Part shown: positions 1 through 11,228 of the stretch, piece after piece
Numbering within the stretch: position 1 is the stretch's first letter
Layout: every line of letters begins with the position of its first letter
The notes under the pieces: generated by a model
The model's input: only the letters and a program-made list of their open reading frames with translations
Database searches by the model: none
What the model was told of the DNA's origin: nothing
Translations under genes and position numbers: made by a program
NCBI GenBank assembly: GCA_043228905.1
Contig: JBHGNT010000003.1
Location: forward strand, 22,630,001 to 22,694,000
DNA length: 64,000 bases
Source of the DNA: Azolla caroliniana
Lineage: Eukaryota; Polypodiophyta
Direction: 5' to 3'

Positions 1-3000
1 TCGTAAACAACAACAATTTTGAGAAATTTGGAAAAAGGCAAAGGTCCTCACCTCTTTTGGAGAGAGAATAAAGTGGAGATATGCTCCACCAAGATAGGCT
101 CCCCCCCCCCCCCCCCCTACATTAGGGCTTTTGAAATTCAACATGTGGGTTGATGTGGGTATGAGGGTTATAATGTACTGTATGAATTCATTGTAGCCTT
201 TGGGCATTTTTACATTAATACCAAGGTAAATCTTTATTTTTATTTTTTAAATAAAAATTAACAAAATTCTTACGTACTTTCTAGTTGTACAACAAGAAAT
301 ACATTGTCACCTAAGTGAGGTAAAAATGATTGTTTCCCTCTAAGACATCCAATATTCTATATTGTAATGTGATCCGCTTTTTGTTTTTCACATAAATGAA
401 TACATTACTTGTGCAGATGATTTGCATGGAGGACGAGATTGAACTATACAAAGTTCTTTGCTTATGTCATATAGAAGATGTAATTTGGAAAAGACAATAA
501 CCCTTTGGGAAATTGCTAATGTTCCATTTGGTATTTTGACGAATACCTATATAGAAGATACTCATTTGTGTGGAAATTAAAAATAAGAACTTTAATTCAT
601 TTTATAAATAGTGTGCAACATATGATGTCAATTCATTTTATAAATAGTTGGTCAAGCTTTTTATTGTCTCTTAGCAATAACAAAATCTCAAGAAGATAAG
701 GGAAGGTAACCTAATCCTTTATCTTATTTGTGAAAGAACAATATTTTAGGGCCATACAAATGTACGTGACATCAACAACTTTGTATAATCATTTGTACCC
801 ACCCAATTAAAAATAAACCATCATTTTCTATGATAGAATAGTGGATCTTTACAAAGATAATATGCCAAGTGTATTATTGTAGAGTGACATCAAAATATTC
901 GATCAACGGTCGGAATGTCGAAGGCAAATATAATTGAGGTTATTGTTATTCCTAATTGAAGTGTATGAGTCACTCAAATGTATTACGTTGATAGTTTTAA
1001 CTTTTAACTATTGAAAGAGAACATATCTCAAGTTATCATCATTGTGAACTCAAGTTTGCACAATTCACTAGTTAAGGGTACATAGGTCACGAATATCATG
1101 TATATTTTGACTGAAATCTTTCAAAGCGTACATAGTTCACAAACATCAATAAACATATTCCTAGGTGAAATGTCTAGAGGCTCGTGCATCATTTTACTCA
1201 AAACTTTCTTCTTAACACAATTTTTCTCTAACGATTTGTTTTCATGACCGTTCTTTGAATGAACGGGCTAATATTCGCAACTTGCAAGTATGTGATTGCT
1301 TAGAGCATAGCACAAGGATCCAAACCATCATTTCCTTGTAATGGACAATAGTGAAGTCTGATACCATTGTTCAAATGCCTAGGTAGTGAACCATAATGAA
1401 AATTGAATTGATTTGACTTGATATGTAACTTTCTCGATTGTGTGGACATGGGGTTGTGTTCTCTCTTTGCTTGAATTGGAATCAAAGAAAAATATTTGCT
1501 TCATTCATTTCGTTTCCCGTGTACACTCGCATATTAATTATATAATGCTTCAAATCATGTGAGAACCACTATGCAATTGAAATGGATGTTTTGTTCCTCT
1601 TGATATCTTGAGCATTTAGTCAGCATGAGCTATCGTTAAAATGTTGGAATTCATTTTATTGCATAAATTCCTTCTTTTTGACTCGGGGTGTTGTTCTTCA
1701 CCCATCCACGTGGTTAACATCTATGGGAGATTTTGTGTGAATATCTCGAAGTTTGAAATCTCTCTCACATTCACATTAAGTGTAACAACATGAAAAGCCA
1801 CAAAACTTATGTCTATTGATACGCTTTGATAAAGCAAGCAACTTTGTGTTATCTTTCCTCGTTGGTAGTTCAACTTAAGAAGCTTTATACCTCCATATAA
1901 ACATGACTACCCCTAACTATATCTTGTGATTTTCTTTTCAACTCTCTAGGATACCTCAACATCGGAAGTGACTTTGATACATTAAAAAGGTTGTTTTATA
2001 CTATAAACGAGATATTATTTTGCTTTGATAATGCTTGCCAATGAGTTTTTCCATTGAAAATAAAAACTAGTATAAAAGGAGATTCAGAGTTAATTGAAAG
2101 GTTTTGTTATTTGCAAAGTCAATGATCCAAAAGATTGGGAAGAAACTATCATTGTCGTAAACCTTAAGAAAGATGTATGGCTCTTCAATATTGTTTTAAG
2201 AAACAAAATCCTTGTATTGACTAAGCCATAATTTAATCTGTAATTCCCAATGTGTACATGTATTCAATGATAAAATTTCAAGTAATTCTTATGAAACATT
2301 GGGGAGAAGGTTGGGATACTTTTGAACACATCGACATCATTGGAACACCAATATAGGAAACATGTTGGAAGATATGTGCATATATGATTAATGAACCCAC
2401 ATTGGTGAAGGCTTAATGATTATATAAATAAAACATTTCAACAAAGGTAAATAAGAAACAATTTGTTACATGAGGCATTGGACTACAAATAATGTGCATG
2501 CATTGCAACATACCAAATTTTGGAAATGATTGTGGAGTATGCAAATTCTCGTTGGTTGTTGATGCATTATGCTCTTCTTGTTGGTGATTGGTCACATGTC
2601 GAGTTTTAACACAATGTAAAAGATAACATTATAAAATCACTTTCAATCTGAAAGGTTCGTCAAATATGATAACTTCGTCTTACAAAACAAGACGCTAGTA
2701 AATAAGTGTATTGACTAGAGCCATGAATCTGATTAAAAAGAAAAATTATTAGAGTACGCAATTCAAACGGATTATGATCATGAAGTGTCCATAATTGCTA
2801 TGGTTTCTTGGCACCCCACCCTTTTTGTACCAATGAATGTGCAATATTCATTTGCCTCTTGACACCCTCATCAAGAAAGTATACAAGAAGTTGGATGTCG
2901 TTTTTGTTCTAATTCATGTTCAAAAATCATATGCCAACATATATGGCCAGTAAAGGCAATGTTTCTCCAAGAAAGAAGAGCAAGGCATGTGCGATTGTTG

Positions 3001-3090
3001 AGGTGTCGATGCATTCCAAGCCGAGTGAGAAGAATGACTCAAACAAGAAGGCTATGAATGAGCAATGCTTTGAATGTCAACTTAGGATAT
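1..3090. other. AT-rich intergenic DNA, no gene recognised
   Basis: No convincing coding region is seen. A run of about 19 C lies near 101-117. On the minus strand near 1352-1363 there is a TGGTATCAGAC stretch resembling the tRNA-iMet primer site of a Copia element, but no matching LTR or gag could be read beside it. The short open frames here have no recognisable family and stop often. This is probably decayed transposon sequence. Confidence 0.5.
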
Positions 3091-3099
3091 TGGAGTAGA

Positions 3100-3620
3100 A
3101 GTATTACTCGATGAGGGTATCGAGAGGCAATTGAATCTTCTACATTCCAATTGATAACTTCGACTTCCTACCATCAGTTTCCACTTTATGACCTTACCAT
3201 ATGTGTAAAACTCCCCTTTTAGAAAATACACCTACATCATACTATTGTAGTCATCAATGATAAACAATACCTAGGATCAAACACACAATGTCTTTGTTTC
3301 ATCTCTCCCTAGAGGTTTATGTGAACCAGTTGTAGAAATCTAGATGCTTTAAAATTGACTTCTTGCATAGAAGGCATATGTTATTGCTTGCCATTATGCA
3401 AATCGGAAATTTCCTCAACTTATTAGGTAGTATCAATAGATTTTTCACCAAGTTGTGTGTGCATCTCTTTTTTTGTTCTGGAAAGCTAAATTGATTGAAC
3501 CATTGAAGCTACATTTTGGCTTCCACAATTGATACGGAATCCATTATCTAGGTTACTAAGCGATCTCTTCATAGTTGAATCTAGATGTTTGAACCACCGT
3601 AATTGATTCCAACCCACATG
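3100..3620 (-). mobile_element. Decayed Copia integrase fragment
   Basis: Translated on the minus strand with frameshifts and stops, this stretch keeps the Copia order of motifs: a GKQ-type pre-integrase motif (about 3390-3410), then KAS..LQLVH..L..EM (about 3305-3355), the start of the integrase core, then FIIDDY (about 3255-3275) and VYFLK (about 3220-3240). These are the pre-integrase and rve-type integrase signatures of Copia elements. Many stops and indels make it a non-functional relic. No LTRs were found. Confidence 0.65.
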
Positions 3621-6600
3621 ATGCTATTATTAGTGTGGAACAATCATATGAATCTCCTTCCAATCTACGAATAAAACCACTTGTCCACTACTTTTCCTTT
3701 CCATATGCTACTTAGTTTTATTAAAGTTAACCTCTACTTTCGCACAATGACCTTTGCCATGGACAAACCATCTTCTTAAGATGTTCGATATGATTATGCC
3801 TTCTTTGTTTCCACCAACATTGGGATCCTACCATGCTAACATATTTCGGAATGAATTCTATTTGTAGTCGCCAACTATGACTATTATTCTACTTTAGAAC
3901 AAATTCCATACTTTGAATTTCATTGCTTATATCTTACCTTAGGCTACTCCTTTTCTTGAAAGAGTCTCATTTCTTCTTAAATTATGGGAATTCCCAAGGA
4001 AACTCTTCTTCAAGTCTTTTCTAGACCTCCAAAAATATTTAGTAGGAGTACTTGTTTGCCAAGTTTATATTTTGTTCCTAAAGCAATCCCTAACGTCTTG
4101 GCCAGTCAATAATTGAATTCTTATTTGTGAGGATTGTAACATGACAACCTAACTTTGATGGGAGAACCGTAACGCAATCTTGGGTAAGGTCTCCATGAGA
4201 CTTCCTAAGATGATCACTATCATAAGATATTTACACTCTTTATGCCTATCATAACTACATATGTATTGTCTCCATTCTATAAATCCCTTATAGCAAATTA
4301 ACTATCAATTTTCAAGACCTTGGTCTAATTTTGGTCTCATATTGACACAAATTATGTGCTAGGCTTGTATTACCTTTGCACATCCATGTATTGAGTCAAT
4401 AACAATGGTATATCCATCACGATTCACATTCACGAGTAAAACACATGCAATAATCATGTACATTGAGTTGTCTCCATCTTTTGCTAGGAATCACAAATCC
4501 TCCTTTGAAGATAGTTTTGTTTGATTATTTCTATCAGTTCATAGTGATAATTGAGTTAACATTATCTTCAAGAACTTGCCATTGAGTTACCATCAATGGA
4601 AATAAGTTAAATGATGGAATTGCAATACATCAATAAAGGGATGTAGAAAATGTTTCATTCAATAAGAAGTCTTAAGTTTTAGAAAGCCCATGCACACAAT
4701 AACGTTTTACTATGTTGGAACTTGGTATGCCTCTAATCAGGTACAAATGTGATGTACACGTCTTATGTAGATGCATTTTTATGTTTGGAAGTACGAGGAA
4801 TTGTTCCATCTTTAAACAAAAAACTTCATATTGTGATGTGCCTTTTATCCCATCCTAAATTGTCAAACAATGAAGATAAATGCCATATGAGCGAACAATA
4901 AACATTTCGATGATAGTAAGGAATTTCACTTGTATTGTGTTGCAAATGCATGTGATGGGAATAAATCCAAAATGCTTAGATGATATTGAAATTTTGGAAA
5001 TGATATTGCAACAAGAACATGTATGTAGGTAGCACAACAACATGTTTATATATGAAGTGCAGAATAAGATACTTTCCACCAACATGCGGTTTTTTTATGT
5101 GATTCCAATTCGCGACTTTGGCCTACATTACATCATGCAATTGTCGTTGCTTTTATTGTTGCTCCAAATTTCATTAACATTGCTCTATTTGAAGAAATTC
5201 CTATTATTAGATTGTTTAGAATAAATTTTGCTAAATCTCTTGAAAAAACATGTGTATGGACAAATCTAGTATTGCTTTGTCCACGATTAACTTGTGCATC
5301 AAAAACTTAAAAACTTGATAAACATTTCCGGAACAATATATAGACATTGCATGGAGAAGCCTACATTTTGAGCAAACTCTCTTTCCAATGGATTATGTAC
5401 CTTCTACAAATTTAGATTTATACTAATTAGCTTGGACCAATTGTTTCCTTTATCTTTAAGTTTGGAGGATGCATCTTTGGCATGCATTCAACCCTATTAT
5501 TACACAACCTATTAGCAGCCCGAAGACTTTCTAAACTTATCAATATTTAGTCCATTAGGGGATCGCACATGCAACTAGAGCTTTTTTCCGTTATATGGAA
5601 ACAACACAATTTTATGTATGGTGCTAACGTTCAGTCCTATATTTGCAACAATTTGGTTACGACTTTGCTCGCTTTAAAGAATATAGCTCATCGCTCACTC
5701 TATTAGAAACATACACAAGAAGTGTTGACAATTAAGATAATCTAGGGTGAGAGTTAAAATGAATTGAGTATATGAACATTGAAGAGATCTTGAGATACAA
5801 ATATGTGTATGTACAACTAATGTCCAAAGATTTACACCATTTGTCCACTGACACGGGAGAGATATTGTGCCAAGCAAAGAAGCCTTGATCGTGGCTAATC
5901 TCATTCAACCTCCCTCGACTCAGGTCTCAATGAACACACACTATCATCAATTAATCTAATTTTTAAGAAAGCAAACCTAGTCTTATTGATTCACATGTGG
6001 AACGATTGATTCAATTAACTACTACAATTACTCATGAGGTCTTTTCTCGTATGAAGCATTTAATGCAACAAAATGATGGGGTCCATGGTCCACGTGACAT
6101 GTTTATCACTCACCAATATCTTCACCTGAGTTCGTTTTTTAAAACCGACGAAAGTTGCACTAATGGGTGTACCCTACTTGATAAGACAAATTCTTAAGGA
6201 AAAAGATGTCGTGTCCAAAACTAGATTCCATATTTTCAACAATTGAAAGCCTTAGGAATTTGATTTTATAAGTACTTCAAGCACTTTGGGCCTAAGGAAA
6301 TATCTAGAATAGTAAATGTGTCACTTCGGATATAACTTGAAAAGTAACCTTAGTGGATCACAATTGGCTTCGGAGATGTTGATGGAATCATTTTTGCTTA
6401 GAAAATCTGGAAGACTTTTAATTTATAAATGCGGAAGATTGTTGTATTTGGAAAACTTGTCGAATTTTGAAGCCGATCAATCTTATCTAGAATGCCTTAA
6501 AAGTTGCAAAGTTTCTCCAACTTCGAGATCCTTCGAGTTTACAATTCAACGCTAGTTTTTCTTTTAACAGAATAAAAGAGTTTGCAGTTGCGAATCATCG

Positions 6601-7200
6601 AAGTTGTGAAAAATCGTTGGTGGATGGATATGTTTGCATGTCTCTTTGATAACGTAAAGTTCGACCAAAGTGCACTACTACTAAACCACAAGAACAATTA
6701 AGAGTGTTTAGTGAAAGTGAGGGCATCATCACTACTACTACGATCACACCTAATGAATAGAAGGAGAAGGAGGATAGATGTCACCCAAAAAAATTCAAAT
6801 TAGGAGAACAAAAAGAATGAAGAGACAAACAAAACAAGTATGTAGAGAAATGTGGATGAAGAATAAAAAGAAAAAGAGAAGAGAAAAACATTTCATTATG
6901 GAAAAGTAATACATATTTAAAACGACTACATATATGTATAATGTATGTTATGTTATGTATAGGGATTTGAATTAATTTGTAATTTAAAGAACAAAAAACC
7001 ATCAGACGAATTATTAAAATAACGCGTTCAAGAAAAGGTACTAAAAACCAAAACAGTAGTATTTGGTGTTAAAAATTTAGAAGAGCAGGTATGTATACAT
7101 AGTTATATATTTATATAATAAATGTATATTTTTTGAAAAATAGACACAAATTATATATTAACATAAGAACTAGAAGGAGGGTGTTTTTAATTTCGAACAA
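3620..7200. other. AT-rich intergenic DNA, weak transposon remnants
   Basis: No gene is recognised. A 37-codon minus-strand open stretch near 4350-4480 (motif DGDNSMYMI) faintly recalls Mutator-type transposases but is too short to assign. Open frames at 5695-5904 and 6316-6555 have no recognisable motif. From about 6900 the sequence is almost pure A/T with TA dinucleotide runs (near 7205-7225). Confidence 0.4.
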
Positions 7201-7780
7201 ACAATATATATATATATATATTCTTGAAAAATAAAAATAAAAATATATGTTTAACGGAAGGAGGGGCGGGGATTTTGATTATGAGGAAACGATAAAAATA
7301 AATAAATAAAATAAATAAAATAAAAATAAATAAATAAACAGTGACCGACTCTTTCTTTCTTTCTTGCTTATTTTCTTCTTATTTTTAAACGAAAATGGTT
7401 TTTCTTTGTGTTTTCTTTCTTGGGGCCCAACGGGTCTGTCTTGGGCTGGGCTGGCTGGGTCTTTTTTTTCTTTTTTCTTTTGGCCTAGCAATAGAAATTA
7501 TGGAAAAATATAAATAAAATTTAAAACCAAAAACACAGGAAAAGCAGCAGAAGGAGAAAAGGAAGGGGGGAGATAATAAATGCCTCCCCCCCCAAAAAAC
7601 ACCAAAAACTAAAAGGAAAAGGGGGCTAATAATAATAATAATAATGATGATAATAATAATAAGAGGAAAGGATAATAAATAATAATAATGAGAAAAATAA
7701 TAATGGTGATGCCGATTGACCGTCCAAAGGGCTGAGGCCAAATATGATAAGTTTTCCTTCTCTCTCTCTCTCTCTCTTTC
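7200..7780. repeat. Simple-sequence rich stretch
   Basis: AAAT-type repeats (about 7290-7340), CTTT repeats, AAT/AATAAT repeats (about 7630-7690) and a CT run (about 7757-7777) follow one another. This is distal promoter or intergenic sequence upstream of the gene with CDS at 10193-11228. No coding potential is seen; long open frames here are by-products of repeats. Confidence 0.6.
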
Positions 7781-7781
7781 T

Positions 7782-8005
7782 GGAAATGTCCGTCCGCCCG
7801 TCCACAAATGGCGTGGGAATTTTTGCCGTCTCTTTCTCTGGAAATGTCCGTCCGCCCGCCCACAAATGGCGTGGGAATTTGCCCGTCTCTTTCTCTGGAA
7901 ATGTCCGTCCGCCCGCCCACAAATGGCGTGGGAATTTGCCCGTCTCTTTCTCTGGAAATGTCCGTCCGCCCGTCCACAAATGCCGTGGGAATTGCCGAAA
8001 TCTCG
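7782..8005. repeat. Tandem repeat, 57-58 bp unit, four copies
   Basis: Units begin with GGAAATGTCCGTCCGCCC at 7782, 7840, 7897 and 7954, so the periods are 58, 57 and 57. The fourth copy is partial and decays after GGGAATTGCC. The units are GC-rich and CpG-rich and carry a GTCCGTCCGCCC core plus a CTCTTTCTCT tract. The array is about 400 bp upstream of the probable leader exon of the next gene. It is followed by a CA run (about 8020-8037). Confidence 0.9.
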
Positions 8006-8079
8006 GCACGCCGCCGGCACACACACACACACACACAGAGCTGCCTGTCCGTGCATGCGTCAGCAAAAAAATGCACCTT

Positions 8080-8120
8080 CCACGTGGCGGGCCCTTATTC
8101 GCCCGGGCCCCTCCACGTGG
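8080..8120. promoter_or_regulatory. Pair of G-box / ABRE-like elements
   Basis: CACGTG occurs at 8081-8086 and 8114-8119, each in the same context TCCACGTGGCG, 33 bp apart, about 320 bp upstream of the probable leader exon. G-boxes are bound by plant bZIP and bHLH factors. Their use here is inferred from position only. Confidence 0.55.
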
Positions 8121-8369
8121 CGCATCCCCATTCGATGACACGCCGCTCCTCCTCCTCCCCTCTTTTTTTTTTTTTTTTTTCTTCTTCTTCTTCTTTGCGC
8201 ATTCTTTTCGGTTGGAATTTCCTCTCTCCTCTTTCCAAATTAAATTGTTTTTTTGGGGCCCATCCCCTCTCTCTCTTTTTAATTTTTCTTTTTAATTTTT
8301 CCTTTTTTATCATTTAATTTCGTCTCCCCCTCCTTTCTCTTTCTTCTTCTTCTTCTTCTCCTGCGCCTC

Positions 8370-10132
8370 TCAGGTCGCCATAGCCACTCAGTTCTGAAGC
8401 TCTCTTTCCCTCTCGCAGATCTCTCCTCCTCCTCAAGGTACTCCTCTCTCTCTCTCTCTCTCCCTCTCTAACTATCTCCGTCTACCTGCGTGCTCTTTCT
8501 TTTTGTAAATCCATGTCTCAACCTCTCAATCTCTGTCTCTCCATACATGTTACATGTCTGTAATCCCCCTCTCTTATCGCCAAATCTGCATGTATTTTCT
8601 CCCCCCCCCCCCCCCCCACATATACGTTTAAACTCCTCATGTAATTTCTCTTTCTCCATAGTCGCTTCTGCTTCCTTCTCCTCGTCTCCGACTGTCCCTA
8701 TTCTCTTTCTCCCCAATCTTCATCTCCCTCACTCTCTCTCTGTTTCAATTATGATCGTTAACCATTCAGGAATAACGTTCTTCAAGGTAGTTACATGCAA
8801 AATTCCAAGTTTCCGTTGGATTTTGTGCGAATTTCCTTTTGCTGCTTCCTTCTCCCTTCTTCTTTGCTCATTCCCATGTCGTTAAGCTTCTATGGAAATA
8901 TGTTTGCAAATTTCTTTCGATGTTTTTATTCGAGATCGGTGTGAATTCAAGTTTCAATGAAGATCTGTGGATTTACTTCTTCCTACTCCTTTTATGTTTC
9001 TCCTCCTCTTTCTTCTTCTCCCTCTCGTACTTCTTTGCATTCTTCCACATAAACGTTACTTAAACAGTTTTATCGAGGAGATATTCCGAATTTCTGGTTT
9101 CCAGTTTAGACCAAGGAAAGCAGGTCGAAAATATATGCAAATTCACCTGAATGATCAAATCTGCACCGGATCTGTCAAAATATAACCTCAAAGTTCAAGG
9201 TCTATATCTTTGCTGAAGCCTGCAATGAAGGGAGAAAAAATATTGCCTATTAAACCATGGATGTCAGAGAGGGCGATAGAAAGCGCAGATATTCCTTGTT
9301 ATGTCTTTGCTGACTCAGTAAAGTAACCGTTTGTTTACGTCAAGAAGCTCTAATATTATACCAAACCATCTGTTTTTGTGACTGAATAAAAGGAAATGAC
9401 AAACATAGCTCACCGGTTCTTTTCTTCTGTTTGTCATTTGTCGGATTATTGAGACGGTTATCATGTCACAAAAATTTGATTGGACGGTGCCCTTTTGCTA
9501 CCAGATCAGCCATTTTACGCTGTACGGAGAGAATGATTTAGAAAATCCCTTCACAGGAACTGGCAATTCCTTCATGGCTGAGTTCTGTTACAAAATCATT
9601 ATTGGTTTTGAGTGTCTAGAAAAGAATAGATTGTCAAACCTTTGATGGATTGTTTCTGCATATTGGACTGTATTTCCTATATTCGCAGAGGCTTGACTAA
9701 GCTAGATCCCTTCATGAACCGTGGAGATGAAGTTGAGAGTCAGCCATTTTTGTGCCTTGAGGGAATTAATGGAAAAATTCTTTCCTGGATTGTTAAATAC
9801 TGTTGTCTTGTAGTGGATGGAGATGATTATTGGCTTTGATAATGAACTGTGTTGCAGTCATCTTGATGTGTCATGTTCATAGGTCAACTTTTTTCTTGCT
9901 GTATATCCCTATGGATTGTTTTGCCAGTGTTTTAGGAGGTTCTAATTGAACCATTTATGTGTGGTTGTCCGTTTCCATGCACACCTGACTGTCTTCTAGT
10001 AATTGAAATGATCTATGTCTTCTCTTCAATCTCCACCTCAATTCCTTTTAGCAATTGATAGCATCAGTCTGTCGTTTGCACCTGTCAACCTGGTTTCTTC
10101 TGCTTGATATATTATTTGATTTTCTGTTGCAG
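8370..10132 (+). other. Probable 5' leader exon and long leader intron of the 10193-11228 gene
   Basis: A pyrimidine-rich leader ends in CTCAAG followed by GTACTC at 8438, a good plant splice donor. The next strong acceptor before the coding start is TTCTGTTGCAG ending at 10132, about 60 nt before the ATG. The 1.7-kb interval has no gene-like frame and contains CT runs and a C18 tract near 8600-8617. The UTR intron is inferred from splice signals, and further leader exons inside it are possible. Confidence 0.5.
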
Positions 10133-10192
10133 GTCTGTAAATATAGGGAAGGGTTACAAAGATCCATTTTTACTGTATAGATAGGTAGAAAG

Positions 10193-11228
10193 ATGGATAC
10201 TTGTGTAAGGAATTTGAATTTTGTTCATAACATGGCTTCTCTGAACACCATGGATGGGAGAACAGAAATGAATGATAAAGGAAGGTTTAGGACAGGTCAT
10301 CAAGTGGAAGCTTTTGAAGATGAAGTCATATGTCCTAAGCCGCGAAGGATGGGTTTATACTGTTGTGCTCCTGAGTTGATCAAGCCATTGTACCATCTTC
10401 AAAGGTATTCATTTGTATTGACTTCACAATCTCGATGTGTGGGGGAAAAACCATAATCTGCGTTTGAGAACATAAGAGAAGCTCAGGTTTATTTTAGAGT
10501 TTTTCTCAATTGATATTACAAGTGAACGTGTAAAACATTTGGGCAAAACTTTGTTCTTTAAACACTTGGTATGTTATTGCATATAGGTATGTTTTTCCTC
10601 TACCTATCCTAAGTCTATCAGAGAGCATAGGTTTTATGGAACTTCTTGCGAGGATTTCTGTCTGTGATTCAAATAAGTGGTACTTTATCTTGGCTTTACA
10701 GCTCTAATATAAGTCCTGTTGTGGCTTGCAGATCCTCACGGATGTTAGAATGTGAAGCTGGCTATGAGATACTGGAGATTTTTTTGAACAAAGTATGTTT
10801 TTAGACGTGTCTTATTGGTTATTATGTATCTCATACTTTGTCTGGTGGATACTTTGTTGAGACGTTTTTTGTTTATCACATACTGATTTGTTGAGATAGT
10901 TTAAACAAAACAAGCAGCACTAGTTTTTATACAATTGTGTTTCCAGGGTGCAGGGGTTGATGGAGAACCAGCGAGTTTTGGATGCTCCCCTCCGCCCTAT
11001 TGTTCGCCTCCAAATCGGGCCTCAAACCCTATTGTACATGATGTTCAATTTTGTAATCAACAGGCTGTTTCGCCCATAATATTCAGCAGTGCCGATACAA
11101 AAACCATTTCAGGGTCATCTTTCTCATCAGCATCATCATCTCCTCCAGTGCGAATTGAAGGCTTTGATTGTTCAATGAGAGAGAAGACTCGATGTGACAT
11201 TCGATGTGATGTTCGTGCATATGCTTGA
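10193..11228 (+). CDS. Small conserved plant protein of unknown function, three coding exons
   Basis: I join exons 10193-10404, 10732-10792 and 10947-11228. Each junction is GT-AG, and the phases agree (212 + 61 + 282 nt), giving 184 residues. The protein has a conserved block around residues 45-60 (EDEVICPKPRRMG), a middle segment (residues about 71-91, EAGYEILEIFLNK) that is entirely exon 2, a block SPPPYCSPPNRASNPI (about 104-120), a serine-rich stretch, and a C-terminal block PPVRIEGFDC. This block order matches a family of short plant proteins that I remember from Arabidopsis (At5g16110/At3g02555 type), annotated only as hypothetical. No signal peptide, membrane segment or known catalytic motif is visible. 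The start chosen is the first ATG after the leader acceptor. ATATAA-rich DNA and poly(A)-like signals follow between 11280 and 11770. Confidence 0.8.

Noticed and set aside
4350-4480. A Mutator transposase fragment on the minus strand.
   Set aside because: Only about 37 codons are open and the similarity (DGDNSMY) is too short to separate from chance.
7782-8005. Regular repeats that superficially resemble a CRISPR array.
   Set aside because: The units are contiguous with no unique spacers, the host is a plant, and there are no cas genes.
7385-8317. Several overlapping open frames on both strands across the 57-bp repeat array, up to 223 codons.
   Set aside because: The repeat period is a multiple of three for most units and is free of stops in several frames. 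The predicted proteins are low-complexity and unlike known families.
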